Numbered from the stretch's first letter, positions 39,619-48,857 are shown. The stretch: DNA of 57,766 bases from Hymenobacter rubidus (GCF_016734815.1 NZ_JAERQF010000032.1:1-57766); one strand, 5' to 3'. Notes: generated by a model not told the origin, from the letters alone. Program-made: numbers and translations.

Positions 39619-42537
39619 ATGTCGTTGAAATTCTCGCCAGTCGACGTTTTTGAGGCCCGCCACAATGCGCCTGGCGCCGACGCCCAGGCCGCCATGCTCC
39701 GCACCATCGGGGTCGAAAGCATCGAGCAGCTCATTGATGAGACGGTACCGCCCGCCATCCGCCTGAAAAAACCCCTCGACCTGCCCGCCGCCCTCAGCGA
39801 ACGGGCTTTTTTGGCGAAATTCAAGCAGATTGCCAGCCAGAACCAGGTCTTCAAGTCCTACATCGGCCTCGGCTACCACGACACCACCCTGCCCCCGGTT
39901 ATCCAGCGCAACATCCTGGAAAACCCCGGCTGGTACACCGCCTACACCCCCTACCAGGCCGAAATTGCCCAGGGCCGCCTCGAAGCCCTCATCAACTACC
40001 AAACGGTAGTTATTGACCTCACCGGCCTCGAAATCGCCAACGCCAGCCTGCTCGACGAAGGCACCGCCGCCGCCGAGGCCATGCACATGCTGCACAGCCA
40101 GACCAAGAAAAAAGGCGCCAACCAGTACTTCGTATCGGAGCAGGTATTGCCCCAAACCATCGACCTGCTGCGCACCCGCGCCACCCCGATAGGCATCGAG
40201 TTGGTAGTGGGCGACCACCGCCAGGTGGACCTCAGCAACGAAGGCTTCTTCGGCGCCATGGTGCAGTACCCCGCCGCCGACGGTGAGGTATTTGACTACA
40301 CCGACTTCATCGGGGCTGCCAAAACCAACAATGTATTCGTGGTGATGGCCGCCGACCTGCTGGCCCTCACGCTGCTCACCTCGCCCGGCGAGCTGGGTGC
40401 CGATGTGTGCGTGGGCAACTCCCAGCGCTTCGGTGTGCCGATGGGCTACGGCGGCCCACACGCCGGGTTCTTCTCCTGCAAAGAGGCGTTCAAGCGCGTG
40501 ATTCCCGGCCGCCTCATCGGCCAGAGCGTGGACGCGGCCGGCAACAAGGCCTACCGCATGGCCCTGCAAACCCGTGAGCAGCACATCCGCCGCGAAAAAG
40601 CCACCTCCAACATTTGCACCGCGCAGGTGCTGCTGAGCGTGCTGGCCGGCATGTACGCCGTGTACCACGGCCCGCAACGCCTCCGGCAGTTTGCCACCAA
40701 CACCCATCTGCTGGCCCAAACCCTCGAAGCTGGCCTCAAAAAGCTGGGCGTAGAGCAAACCAATGAGCACTACTTCGACACGCTGAGTATTCGGCTCGAA
40801 AGTGCCGAGTTGCAGCAAGCCCTCCGGAAAGAGGCCGAAGCCGCCCGCTTCAACTTCCGCTACTTTGAGGACGTGCGCGTGGGCATTTCGCTAAACCAGA
40901 ACACCGAGCTGCACGACGTGGCCGACATTCTGGACGTCTTCGCCAAAGTGCTGGGTAAGGAAGCCGACCAGCTGGCCGAAACCGTGGAAGCCGCCGAGTT
41001 GCGCGTGCCCGCCAGCTTGGTGCGCAGTAGCGAGTACCTCACGCACCCCGTGTTCAACACGCACCACGCCGAGCACGAGATGCTGCGCTACATGAAGCAG
41101 CTCGAAAACAAGGACCTCAGCCTCGCGCACAGCATGATTCCGCTGGGCTCCTGCACCATGAAGCTGAACGCTACCGCCGAAATGATTCCGGTGACCTGGC
41201 CCGAAATTGGCGGCCTGCACCCCTTCGCTCCCATCGAGCAGGCCAAAGGCTACGAGCAGATTTTCAGCGACCTGCAAGCCTGGCTCTGTGAGGTAACCGG
41301 CTTTGCCGCCGTCAGCCTGCAGCCGAATTCCGGCGCGCAGGGCGAGTACGCCGGCCTGCTGGCCATCAAGGGCTACCACGATGCGCGCGGCGACCACCAC
41401 CGCAACGTGGCCCTGATTCCGGCTTCGGCCCACGGCACCAACCCCGCCTCGGCCGTAATGGCCGGCATGCAGGTAGTGGTAGTGAAAAGCACCGAGGACG
41501 GCAACATCGACGTGGCCGACCTCAAAGCCAAAGCCGAGCAGCACGCTGCCAACCTGAGCTGCCTGATGGTGACCTACCCCAGCACGCACGGCGTGTACGA
41601 GGAAACCATCATCGACATCTGCGCCACCATTCACCAGCACGGCGGCCGCGTGTACATGGACGGTGCCAACATGAACGCGCAGGTGGGACTCACCTCGCCC
41701 GCCAACATCGGGGCCGACGTGTGCCACCTCAACCTGCACAAAACTTTTTGCATCCCGCACGGCGGCGGCGGCCCCGGCGTGGGCCCCATCGGCGTGGTGG
41801 AGGACCTGGTTCCCTACCTGCCCGGCCACGCCGTTATTCCGGTGGAAGGTCGCTCAACGGGTTCCGTTTCGGCCGCGCCGTGGGGTTCGGCCAGCATCCT
41901 GCCCATCAGCTACGCCTACATCTCGATGATGGGCGGCGACGGCCTGCAGCGCGCTACGGAGACGGCCATTCTGAACGCCAACTACATCAAGGCCCGCCTC
42001 GAAGCGCACTACCCGGTGCTCTACACCGGCAGCCACGGCCGCTGCGCCCACGAGATGATTCTGGAATGCCGCCACTTCAAAAAGGCCGGCATTGAAGTCG
42101 AAGACATTGCCAAACGCCTGATGGACTACGGCTTCCATGCCCCCACGGTGAGCTTCCCCGTGGCCGGCACGCTCATGATTGAGCCCACCGAAAGCGAAAG
42201 CAAAGCCGAACTTGACCGCTTCTGCGACGCCATGATTTCCATCCGCAAGGAAATTGCCGACGTGGAATCGGGCAAGGCCGATGCCAAGGACAACGTCTTG
42301 AAGCACGCCCCGCACACCGCCGCTGCCGTGCTGGTGCACGAGTGGACGCGCCCCTACACCCGCGAGCAGGCCGTGTACCCCATGGAGTACGTGCGCGCCG
42401 CCAAGTTCTGGCCCAGCGTGGCCCGCATCGATTCGGCCTACGGCGACCGCAACCTGATTTGCAGCTGCACCCCCATCGAGGAGTTCGCCGACCAAGAAGA
42501 ACATCTGGTGCAGGCTGATAAAGGCCCGTCGTATTAG
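39619..42537 (+). CDS. gcvP: Glycine dehydrogenase (decarboxylating), P protein
   Basis: A 972-residue homodimeric-type P protein of the glycine cleavage system, which decarboxylates glycine and transfers aminomethyl to lipoylated GcvH. Two PLP-fold halves are fused. The catalytic lysine is Lys708 in LNLHKTFCIPHGGGGPG. Other signatures include SFIGLGYHDT-type (here SYIGLGYHDTTLPPV), SLLDEGTAAAEAM, and SMIPLGSCTMKLNA. Full length. The start ATG at 39619 agrees with the upstream -7 element; the longer open frame from 39400 begins inside the palindrome. lipA, needed for lipoylation of the system, lies 2.4 kb downstream. Confidence 0.97.
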   Translation: MSLKFSPVDVFEARHNAPGADAQAAMLRTIGVESIEQLIDETVPPAIRLKKPLDLPAALSERAFLAKFKQIASQNQVFKSYIGLGYHDTTLPPVIQRNILENPGWYTAYTPYQAEIAQGRLEALINYQTVVIDLTGLEIANASLLDEGTAAAEAMHMLHSQTKKKGANQYFVSEQVLPQTIDLLRTRATPIGIELVVGDHRQVDLSNEGFFGAMVQYPAADGEVFDYTDFIGAAKTNNVFVVMAADLLALTLLTSPGELGADVCVGNSQRFGVPMGYGGPHAGFFSCKEAFKRVIPGRLIGQSVDAAGNKAYRMALQTREQHIRREKATSNICTAQVLLSVLAGMYAVYHGPQRLRQFATNTHLLAQTLEAGLKKLGVEQTNEHYFDTLSIRLESAELQQALRKEAEAARFNFRYFEDVRVGISLNQNTELHDVADILDVFAKVLGKEADQLAETVEAAELRVPASLVRSSEYLTHPVFNTHHAEHEMLRYMKQLENKDLSLAHSMIPLGSCTMKLNATAEMIPVTWPEIGGLHPFAPIEQAKGYEQIFSDLQAWLCEVTGFAAVSLQPNSGAQGEYAGLLAIKGYHDARGDHHRNVALIPASAHGTNPASAVMAGMQVVVVKSTEDGNIDVADLKAKAEQHAANLSCLMVTYPSTHGVYEETIIDICATIHQHGGRVYMDGANMNAQVGLTSPANIGADVCHLNLHKTFCIPHGGGGPGVGPIGVVEDLVPYLPGHAVIPVEGRSTGSVSAAPWGSASILPISYAYISMMGGDGLQRATETAILNANYIKARLEAHYPVLYTGSHGRCAHEMILECRHFKKAGIEVEDIAKRLMDYGFHAPTVSFPVAGTLMIEPTESESKAELDRFCDAMISIRKEIADVESGKADAKDNVLKHAPHTAAAVLVHEWTRPYTREQAVYPMEYVRAAKFWPSVARIDSAYGDRNLICSCTPIEEFADQEEHLVQADKGPSY

Positions 42538-42541
42538 CGAT

Positions 42542-42617
42542 AAGTGAGTAAATGCGTAAAATGAAAAGCCCGTCTGAATCATTAGACGGGCTTTTCATTT
42601 TACGCATTTACTCACTT
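42542..42617. repeat. Perfect 34-bp inverted repeat after gcvP, probable terminator
   Basis: Arms 42542-42575 and 42584-42617 are exact complements with an 8-base loop. The inner part AAAAGCCCGTCT / AGACGGGCTTTT looks like a standard terminator. The outer part (AAGTGAGTAAATGCGTAAAA then TG) is AT-rich and low complexity, and a partial second copy of the outer arm (CATTTACTTATCGC) follows at 42623. It separates two convergent genes. Confidence 0.92.
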
Positions 42618-42623
42618 GCTCAT

Positions 42624-42932
42624 TTACTTATCGCCCCGCTCGCCGAAGCAGCGGCGGTCCATGTAGCCAGTTACGGTCTTCCCATCCTTTTCGAGGCGCA
42701 CGCGCACGAAATAGGCGTTGATGGTGTCGGTTACCTGGACTTGGTTGCCGGCCGTGGTTTGCGAAAGCACGGTGGAAGTTTTGGTCATGCCATCGTACAC
42801 GGGGCAGTCTACGATGGTGCTGTAGGCAACGGGGGCACGGGTGCCAACGGATTTGGTCAGCTCGTCGTGAGCAGAGGTGCAGGCAGTTAGCAGGCCAGCG
42901 GCTGTCAAAACCAACAGGACGGTACTTTTCAT
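42624..42932 (-). CDS. Small lipoprotein with SH3-like domain
   Basis: This 102-residue protein carries a signal peptide MKSTVLLVLTAAGLLTAC with lipobox Cys18. The mature part (VDCPVYDGMTKTSTVLSQTTAGNQVQVTD...YFVRVRLEKDGKTVTGYM) has the strand pattern of a bacterial SH3-like fold. It is probably anchored to the inner face of the outer membrane. Function unknown. Confidence 0.75.
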   Translation of the reverse strand: MKSTVLLVLTAAGLLTACTSAHDELTKSVGTRAPVAYSTIVDCPVYDGMTKTSTVLSQTTAGNQVQVTDTINAYFVRVRLEKDGKTVTGYMDRRCFGERGDK

Positions 42933-43162
42933 TGACGAAGCAAGGGGCGATAATGGAAATTCGGGGGTAAGATAGGATAAAATCTGGTTATCTCAACCCC
43001 TGACTGCCGGAATGCAATCGCCCAAACCGCGTCTCTGTCCGACGAAAAAGTGAACGACGGCCCCTGGTTTTTCGTTAGCATCATAGCCTTCGAAACCTTG
43101 CTGCTTGCTTTGCCAAGCCGGTGTTTCAGGCCTGTAAATTAACCCGTATTCTAACCGTGTTT

Positions 43163-43762
43163 ATGAACCGCATCACCCGTTTCCTGGCTCATCCGGCAGC
43201 TATTATTGCCGCAAGTCTGGTGCTGTTGCTGGGCCCCAGCGGCTGCACCACCGCTTCCCGCGTAGGGGTAACCAACGACTTTGACCATGCCGTAAACTTC
43301 CGGGCCTACAAAACCTGGGCTTGGTATCCGCAGCAGCCCAAGGATGCCGAAAATGGCCCGGCCAAAGGCTACGAGTCTTTTCTTGACAAGCGTATGCGCG
43401 CCGCCGTAGCGGCCGAAATGGCTGCCAAGGGCCTGACCGAAGTGACCTCGGCTCCCGACATTTACGTGGCCTACAGCGCCCGCGTGGAAGACAAGCAACA
43501 GGTTTCGCCTTACTACAATGGCCTCGGCTACCCGTACGGCTACGGCTATGGCTACTACGGACGTGGCTATCAGCCCGTGACCCAATACAAAGCCGGCACC
43601 GTGGTGATTGACATCATTGACGCTCGCCGCAAGGAGTTGGCGTGGCGCGGCACTGGCCAGGCGCAGGTCAACCAGAACACCATCGACGAGGTGGAAACCC
43701 ACCGCATCGTGAACGGCATTCTGAGCACCTATCCGCCGCAGGATAACAACGCCCGCCGCTAG
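43163..43762 (+). CDS. DUF4136 domain lipoprotein
   Basis: The 199-residue lipoprotein has an N-terminal signal with lipobox ending in GPSGC (Cys about 29). The domain starts DFDHAVNFRAYKTWAWYPQQP and continues YESFLDKRMRAAVAAEMAAKGLTEV...PDIYVAYSARVE, the DUF4136 pattern. A Gly/Tyr-rich insert (YPYGYGYGYYGRGYQ) separates the two halves, and the C-terminal VVIDIIDARRKELAWRGTGQA is conserved. It is expected at the outer membrane; function unknown. Terminator at 43796. Confidence 0.88.
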   Translation: MNRITRFLAHPAAIIAASLVLLLGPSGCTTASRVGVTNDFDHAVNFRAYKTWAWYPQQPKDAENGPAKGYESFLDKRMRAAVAAEMAAKGLTEVTSAPDIYVAYSARVEDKQQVSPYYNGLGYPYGYGYGYYGRGYQPVTQYKAGTVVIDIIDARRKELAWRGTGQAQVNQNTIDEVETHRIVNGILSTYPPQDNNARR

Positions 43763-43795
43763 GCTAGTACTGGCTCCTTGCCACCTATTCCGGTC

Positions 43796-43829
43796 AAAAA
43801 GCCTCTTCTGCTTAGAAGAGGCTTTTTTT
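43796..43829 (+). terminator. Terminator of the DUF4136 gene
   Basis: Stem AAAAAGCCTCTTCT / AGAAGAGGCTTTTT with a 4-base loop and a T run of seven. Confidence 0.9.
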
Positions 43830-43852
43830 GTGCGCTCAATCTAATTTTGACA

Positions 43853-44503
43853 ATGCGTTTTATCTCCCTTTTTGCCTTACTGCTACTGAGTAGCTGCCAA
43901 GCTGTTTTCACGGGTATCTATGGCATCCGGGAGCCGGCTCAGTTGGCAGCAGGGGAGCTACCCAAACTGGCGGTGATGTATGGCATCCCGCCGAACAGCC
44001 GGAGCGCCGTGCTCGACACCAGCTTCTGGCGCTTCATCCGTCGCATGCAGCAGCAAGCTCCCAACGTCGCCAAAAACCACTACCAGCTTCTGCAAGCCGT
44101 GTACTACGATGCAGCGGGCCGGCAGCAGTCGTTCCACATCAACTGCTACGCGGGCGGCTTTCCTAATTTACATTGGAACGCCAATGGCATCCTGGCGCAC
44201 TTCCCGCCCGCCCAACAAGCCCCGCGCGATACTGCCCTTACGCTGGCCGAGCACCTGCGCTACCTGCGCCCACTGGCCTTGCCCACGCTTCCACCTGACT
44301 ATACGGTGGTAGTGCACTGGAGCCGCTTCACGACGCGGCAGAGCCGCCGCCTGATTCGGGCCGTGCGGCAGAACGTGGCCCTGGCCCCTGCTGGCACCAG
44401 GGTGACGACGGTGTTCGTTAATACCGATGATTTTTACTACCTCGCCTACAAGCGTGAAGCCGAACGAATGGCGACCACCCAACAAGAAAACCCGGCTAAG
44501 TAG
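43853..44503 (+). CDS. Hypothetical lipoprotein
   Basis: A 216-residue protein with a short lipoprotein signal MRFISLFALLLLSSC (Cys15). The mature part is mixed alpha/beta, with motifs YGIREPAQL, VLDTSFWRFIRRM, FHINCYAGGFPNLHWN and YTVVVHWSRFTTRQSRRLIRAVRQN. I do not recognise the family. The start at 43853 is chosen because upstream codons cross the preceding terminator. Convergent with the DUF805 gene. Confidence 0.7.
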   Translation: MRFISLFALLLLSSCQAVFTGIYGIREPAQLAAGELPKLAVMYGIPPNSRSAVLDTSFWRFIRRMQQQAPNVAKNHYQLLQAVYYDAAGRQQSFHINCYAGGFPNLHWNANGILAHFPPAQQAPRDTALTLAEHLRYLRPLALPTLPPDYTVVVHWSRFTTRQSRRLIRAVRQNVALAPAGTRVTTVFVNTDDFYYLAYKREAERMATTQQENPAK

Positions 44504-44526
44504 CCCGGCTTTTTGTTAATAGATTA

Positions 44527-44916
44527 CTAGACCAACAACTCACTTTCGGGCTGTAACAGGGGCGGTGGCAGCAAGCCCGGCCGCTTGGTATCGGGGCCGA
44601 AGCGGTTGGGGCCGATGGTGCCCTGCACCAATTGCAGGCCGCCGCTCAGCACATAGCCCACAATGGGCAGCAATAGCACCAACGCCCACCAGCTGCTCAA
44701 GTTTAAATCGTGGAGCCGTAGCAGGCATTGCACCACCACCAAGTAGCCAATCAGCAGAAACCCCACCAGCGCACCCAGGGCGAGGGCAACCGGGATTTCG
44801 GCCGTATAAAGCAAGCCGGGAACGGCATAAATACCAGCGCCCAAAGCATATAGCCCCAGCACCCGCAGAAAATAATCCCGCCGGCGCAGACGGCCAGTCG
44901 CAGTAAAAAAGGCCAT
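44527..44916 (-). CDS. DUF805 family membrane protein
   Basis: A 129-residue inner-membrane protein with four hydrophobic helices. RLRRRDYFLRVL near the N terminus, CLLRLHDLNLSSWWALVLLLPIVGYVL in the middle, and a C-terminal GPNRFGPDTK are the DUF805 hallmarks. Function unknown. It starts 20 bp after the lipA stop and is probably cotranscribed with lipA. Confidence 0.85.
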   Translation of the reverse strand: MAFFTATGRLRRRDYFLRVLGLYALGAGIYAVPGLLYTAEIPVALALGALVGFLLIGYLVVVQCLLRLHDLNLSSWWALVLLLPIVGYVLSGGLQLVQGTIGPNRFGPDTKRPGLLPPPLLQPESELLV

Positions 44917-44936
44917 AGCAAATTTTTGGGCCTACG

Positions 44937-45830
44937 TTACACGGGCACGTTCACGTGGCGCTCGGCGTGATAGGAGCTGCGCACCAGCGGGCCGCTTTCT
45001 ACGTATTTCAGGCCGCGCTTCAGGCCTTCTTCCTTGTAGTGGGCAAATTGGTCGGGGGTGATGAACTCGGCCACGTCGAGGTGGCGCTTGGTGGGCTGCA
45101 GGTACTGGCCGAGGGTGAGAATGTCGAGGCCGTTGGCCACGAGGTCGTCCATGGCCTGATACAGCTCATCGGCTTTTTCGCCCAGGCCCAGCATAATGCC
45201 GGATTTGGTGCGGTGGCCGGCCAGTTTCGTGCGGCGAATTTGCTCCAGGCTGCGGTCGTAACGGGCCTGCGGGCGCACGAGGCGGTAGAGGCTGCCCACG
45301 GTTTCGATGTTGTGCGAAATCACTTCCTGGCCGCCCGAAATCATCACATCGAGCGCGTCCCAGTTGGCTTTCACGTCCGGAATCAGGGTTTCGATGGTGG
45401 TGCCGGGCGAGAGCTGCTTGGTGAGCACCACGGTGTCGCGCCACACGCTGGCGCCGCGGTCCTTCAGCTCGTCGCGGTTCACGCTGGTGATGACGGCGTG
45501 CTTCACTTTCATGAGGGCAATGGCTTCGGCCACGCGGCGGGGCTCGTCGAGGTCGTACTCGGTGGGGCGGCCAGTGGCCACAGCGCAAAACGAGCACGAA
45601 CGGGTGCAGATGTTGCCCAGAATCATGAACGTGGCCGTGCCCGCGCCCCAGCACTCGCCCATGTTGGGGCAGTTGCCGCTTTCGCAGATGGTGTGCAGCT
45701 TGTGCTCGTCGACGAGGCGGCGCACGGCGGCGTATTCTTCGCCCACGGGCAGCTTCACGCGCAGCCAGTCGGGCTTGCGGGGGCGGGCGGGGGCAGCCGT
45801 TTCGGGCTGGATAACCGGCAAATCAATCAT
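44937..45830 (-). CDS. lipA: Lipoyl synthase
   Basis: A 297-residue radical SAM enzyme inserting two sulfurs into octanoyl groups on GcvH and E2 subunits. The auxiliary cluster cysteines are Cys49, Cys54 and Cys60 (CESGNCPNMGEC). The SAM-cluster cysteines are Cys75, Cys79 and Cys82 (CTRSCSFC). The C-terminal RSSYHA serine that ligates the auxiliary cluster is present. It serves the glycine cleavage and 2-oxoacid dehydrogenase systems encoded elsewhere in this window. A low-complexity inverted repeat lies directly upstream, leaving about 14 bp between arm and start codon. Confidence 0.97.
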   Translation of the reverse strand: MIDLPVIQPETAAPARPRKPDWLRVKLPVGEEYAAVRRLVDEHKLHTICESGNCPNMGECWGAGTATFMILGNICTRSCSFCAVATGRPTEYDLDEPRRVAEAIALMKVKHAVITSVNRDELKDRGASVWRDTVVLTKQLSPGTTIETLIPDVKANWDALDVMISGGQEVISHNIETVGSLYRLVRPQARYDRSLEQIRRTKLAGHRTKSGIMLGLGEKADELYQAMDDLVANGLDILTLGQYLQPTKRHLDVAEFITPDQFAHYKEEGLKRGLKYVESGPLVRSSYHAERHVNVPV

Positions 45831-45843
45831 TTTTTCAATGAGG

Positions 45844-45980
45844 AATGAAGAATGAGGAATGAAGAATTACCTCTGGCCCATTCTGAACAGTACACTAACA
45901 AATTTACGTCACAAAAGGCTTACGGCGAATTGTGGCTATGCCTCGTACCGTCCTCAATTCTTCATTCCTCATTCTTCATT
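45844..45980. repeat. Low-complexity inverted repeat, AATGARG family
   Basis: Arms 45844-45868 and 45956-45980 are perfect 25-bp complements. Each is three AATGARG heptamers plus AATT. The 87-base centre has no gene. The element fills most of the gap between lipA and the barrel gene at 45991. A second copy lies inside the E1 fusion gene (49940-50016). Confidence 0.92.
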
Positions 45981-45990
45981 AAGCGTAGCG

Positions 45991-46812
45991 TCAGCTGCGG
46001 TGGCCGAAGTAGAGCGTCAGGTACACCGAAGGAAAGAACTGGCGGTTCAGGGCGTCCGATTTGTCGAGCACGCTGGGGCTGAGGATGAGCATGCGCTTGG
46101 TGAAGGCTTCGACCAGGAAGCCCACTTCCATGCCGGTTACGGCGTCGCGGTAGCGGCCGTACTCGAAGCTGAGACCGCCGCGCAGGTGGATGCCCGGCAC
46201 CACCTTGGTCTGGCCAATGCCGCTGAACAGCGGGCCGTGGTCGAGGATGGCGTCGCTGTTGATGTGCTTGGTGGGGTCGTACTGCTCGTCCACAATGTCG
46301 TCGGTCGACAGATTGTATGTCAGCGTTTTCGGATAGGTGCGGTCGTAGGTGATGTAGTAGGGCATCAGCAGGCCGATGGAGGGGCCCACGCTTACCAGGC
46401 CGTTTACCTGCACACCGGCATCGGCCGCCTTGCGGAACAGGATGCGCTGCAAGCCTATCGAGGGCCGCAATACAAAGCCGTAGTTGGTTTTGCGGTCGAT
46501 GTAGCTGCCGCCCAGCGAAGTGGTCCGGCGCAGTTCTTTGTCGTTGTTTTTCAGCATCACGCCCTCAAGGCTCCAGAAGCGGAGCAAACGGTCGTCGAGC
46601 ACTTTGGAAGACCGCACCGAGGCACCGCCCAACAGGCCGCCCTGGGTGTTGAAGTTGACGCCAAAGACAAATTCTTTGCTGTAGGACTGTTCGTCGGAAG
46701 GCATATCGGGCACGGGGGCGGCCGGTGCCAATGGCGCCTGGGCCCGCGCCGCGCCGACGGCCAGCACGCCAGCCACCAGCAAGCCCCAAAAACGAGAAGT
46801 AGGCAAAATCAT
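45991..46812 (-). CDS. Hypothetical outer-membrane beta-barrel protein
   Basis: The 273-residue exported protein starts with a signal peptide ending GAARAQ. The mature protein has repeated aromatic/Gly strands (EFVFGVNFNTQGGLLGGASVR, GLSFEYGRYRDAVTGMEVGFLVE) and ends LYLTLYFGHRS with a C-terminal aromatic pattern typical of barrel insertion signals. I do not recognise a named family. It is upstream of lipA on the same strand, separated by the inverted repeat. Confidence 0.72.
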   Translation of the reverse strand: MILPTSRFWGLLVAGVLAVGAARAQAPLAPAAPVPDMPSDEQSYSKEFVFGVNFNTQGGLLGGASVRSSKVLDDRLLRFWSLEGVMLKNNDKELRRTTSLGGSYIDRKTNYGFVLRPSIGLQRILFRKAADAGVQVNGLVSVGPSIGLLMPYYITYDRTYPKTLTYNLSTDDIVDEQYDPTKHINSDAILDHGPLFSGIGQTKVVPGIHLRGGLSFEYGRYRDAVTGMEVGFLVEAFTKRMLILSPSVLDKSDALNRQFFPSVYLTLYFGHRS

Positions 46813-46918
46813 AATCGACCGAAAATGGACCCAACCACGCGCCGCATGTGCGACGCGCTAAGTAATACGTAAATTAGCTACGCAAAGAACAACTCTGTAA
46901 AGGTAACTCTCTGACTTG

Positions 46919-47326
46919 ATGAACACCGCCTCCGCCCGCTACGTCGGCAACCTCCGTACCGAAGCTACTCACGTAGCTTCCGGCACCATTATTCAAACCG
47001 ACGCGCCCGTTGATAATCACGGCCGCGGCGAAGCTTTTTCGCCCACCGACCTGGTGAGCACGGCCCTGGGGGCGTGCATGATGACCATCATCGGCATTGT
47101 GGCCGAGCGCCACGCCTGGGACCTGGCCGGCAGCACCTACGATGTGGTGAAGCACATGAGCAAGGAAGCGCCGCGCCGCATTGCGCAGATTGACATCACC
47201 TTCACCCTGCCCGCCTCGCTAACCCCCGCCGACCGGACCCTGCTGGAACGCGCCGCGCATACCTGCCCGGTTACGCTGAGCCTGCACCCGGACATTGTGC
47301 AGAACGTGGTATTTGAGTACAAGTAA
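46919..47326 (+). CDS. OsmC family protein
   Basis: A 135-residue protein of the OsmC/Ohr fold. FSPTDLVSTALGACMMTIIGIVAE carries the first conserved cysteine, and AAHTCPVTLSLHPDI the second, matching the two peroxidatic/resolving cysteines of the family. It probably reduces organic hydroperoxides in the cytoplasm. The ATG at 46919 is used; the TTG just before it is not needed. A large palindrome begins 7 bp after the stop. Confidence 0.92.
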   Translation: MNTASARYVGNLRTEATHVASGTIIQTDAPVDNHGRGEAFSPTDLVSTALGACMMTIIGIVAERHAWDLAGSTYDVVKHMSKEAPRRIAQIDITFTLPASLTPADRTLLERAAHTCPVTLSLHPDIVQNVVFEYK

Positions 47327-47332
47327 GCAGTT

Positions 47333-47445
47333 CATCTGTCATCCTGAGCGCCGCGAAGGACCTTATCACGAAGAAACGATTTGCAGTAACTTTTCAATCG
47401 ACTCATCGGTAATAAGGTCCTTCGCGGCGCTCAGGATGACAGATG
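47333..47445. repeat. Large palindrome, HAERSEA family, copy 5
   Basis: Perfect 34-bp arms (47333-47366 and 47412-47445) enclose 45 bases. The arm begins CATCTGTCATCCTGAGCGCC and carries its own variant (GCCGCG) on both sides. It lies between two convergent genes, OsmC and ytxJ. Confidence 0.93.
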
Positions 47446-47462
47446 GGTTTGCATAAATCAAG

Positions 47463-47804
47463 CTACTTCACGGCCGTTTTTACGTCGCTGAGGCGGATGC
47501 CCATGTGCGAGGCGTCGTAGGTGCACTCGCCGTCCTGGATGAGCAGCAGCTGGGGCGACTCGTGGCGGATGCTGAACTGGTCGGCTATCTGGGCCGATAG
47601 CGGGCGAAAGCGGAGCAAGTCGAGGTAGTAGATGGGCAGGTCGAGGCCGCTGTCGGCCCATTGCCGCTCAATTTTGCTTTTGGCCGCGGCGCTGATGGAG
47701 CAGGTGGTGCTGTGCTTAAAAATGAGCACCGGCTGCTCGTGCGAGGCCTGGGCCAGGTCGGTCAGCTGCTCGGGTTGGGTGAGGGGAAGCCAGGGAGTGG
47801 ACAT
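47463..47804 (-). CDS. ytxJ: Bacillithiol system redox-active protein YtxJ
   Basis: A 113-residue thioredoxin-fold protein. LIFKHSTTCSISAAAKSKIE places the single active cysteine at Cys35, replacing the usual CxxC with a monothiol site. YtxJ proteins are proposed monothiol bacilliredoxins that remove bacillithiol from proteins; Bacteroidota make bacillithiol. The start at 47804 is supported by similarity of MSTPWLPLTQPEQL to the family N terminus. Confidence 0.9.
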   Translation of the reverse strand: MSTPWLPLTQPEQLTDLAQASHEQPVLIFKHSTTCSISAAAKSKIERQWADSGLDLPIYYLDLLRFRPLSAQIADQFSIRHESPQLLLIQDGECTYDASHMGIRLSDVKTAVK

Positions 47805-47920
47805 TAACGAAAACAGATAAGTTAGAGAGAATAAGGTGTTCGCGCCACTGCCAAGCAGGGCCGGCAAAGGCGTGGAGCTACTACAACAGTTTTGGGGCTA
47901 CTTGATTCCCGCAACGCTGG

Positions 47921-48298
47921 TCATTTTTTTTCAGCGCCCTTCTCGGCACTCTTGGGCTTCTGGCGCTGCTCTTTGCGCACGAGGGTGCTGGTCTTGTCGC
48001 GGCGCAGGCCCAGCAGGCCTTTTTTCACGTTGGGCGCGGTGCCGTTTTTGTAGCGGAGGTCTTCGCTGCCTTCGGGCCGGCTGGGCGTGCTTTGGCCGCG
48101 CTTAAGCTGTTCGCGGGTGACGTCGAGGTGGCTGTCTTTGTAGGGCGAATCGGTTTTTTTCGACTCGCGCAGGGCGCGGCGGTTGGCCGCTTTTATCTTG
48201 CCGGGCTTCTCGTGCACAATCTGGCCGTGCGCCAGCGGGCCGCTCAGCAGGCCCACCACTGCCAGCACCAGCAGCAGGAACCCGCTACGGCTTGCCAT
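47921..48298 (-). CDS. Small exported basic protein
   Basis: The 125-residue sequence begins with signal peptide MASRSGFLLLVLAVVGLLSGPLAHGQ. The mature part is very basic and hydrophilic (KPGKIKAANRRALRESKKTDSPY, GLLGLRRDKTSTLVRKEQRQKPKSAEKGAEKK). The gene overlaps the upstream gene's 3' end by 14 bp, so the two are probably translationally linked. No known family is recognised. Confidence 0.65.
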   Translation of the reverse strand: MASRSGFLLLVLAVVGLLSGPLAHGQIVHEKPGKIKAANRRALRESKKTDSPYKDSHLDVTREQLKRGQSTPSRPEGSEDLRYKNGTAPNVKKGLLGLRRDKTSTLVRKEQRQKPKSAEKGAEKK

Positions 48299-48839
48299 CC
48301 GGCGTTGGCTCGGGCGCGGCATCGGGTTCGGCGCTGGGCTGCTTGGGCGCGGGCCGGTGGTCGGGGCTGTAGTTGGGTTTTGCATGGAGGCCGTATTTGA
48401 AGAAGTCCCGGATGGACTGGATGGGACGGAAGGGTTTGGACACCTTGTGGCGCTTGCGACGGTTGAGCTTGGGCTTTTTCATCAGCCCGTGCTTGTCGTA
48501 TCGCACCGTCGATTTTTCGGGGAGCGAACGAGTGGCCGGGGCGTCGATTGCCCCCCCATCGCCGGCGGGAGCCAAGGGCATGGAAATATCGGTGGCCGCT
48601 TCTTCGGAACCCGGCCCCGATTGTTTCCGGGTCGACGCGCTGGCTTTGGCCAAGTCGTTGCGCAGTTTTTCCTGTTCCTTCTTTTTTTTCTGCTCGGCCA
48701 GGTACTCCGGCGAGGGCTTGGGCGTGGGCAGGCGGTAGGGATGGAAAACCTTACGGTAGAGGCTACAGCTGCCCAATGCCGCCAGCAGCCACAGGCCCAG
48801 CAAGGAATGAAAAACAACGAAGGGCAGACGATATTTCAC
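48285..48839 (-). CDS. Lipoprotein with charged linker
   Basis: A 184-residue lipoprotein: signal ending AALGSC (Cys25), a Lys/Glu-rich helix (EYLAEQKKKKEQEKLRNDLAKA), a basic block (MKKPKLNRRKRHKVSKPFRPIQSIRDFF) and a Pro-rich tail. It may contact nucleic acid, LPS or peptidoglycan through the basic block, but this is a guess. Shares an overlap with the next gene downstream, which is similarly exported and basic. Confidence 0.65.
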   Translation of the reverse strand: MKYRLPFVVFHSLLGLWLLAALGSCSLYRKVFHPYRLPTPKPSPEYLAEQKKKKEQEKLRNDLAKASASTRKQSGPGSEEAATDISMPLAPAGDGGAIDAPATRSLPEKSTVRYDKHGLMKKPKLNRRKRHKVSKPFRPIQSIRDFFKYGLHAKPNYSPDHRPAPKQPSAEPDAAPEPTPDGKP

Positions 48840-48857
48840 CGGCAGGGTTTAATTGGG

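Noticed and set aside
42933..43162. Small RNA or riboswitch between the SH3-like lipoprotein and DUF4136 genes
   Set aside because: No convincing hairpin series, terminator or known aptamer pattern could be recognised by eye in these 230 bases.
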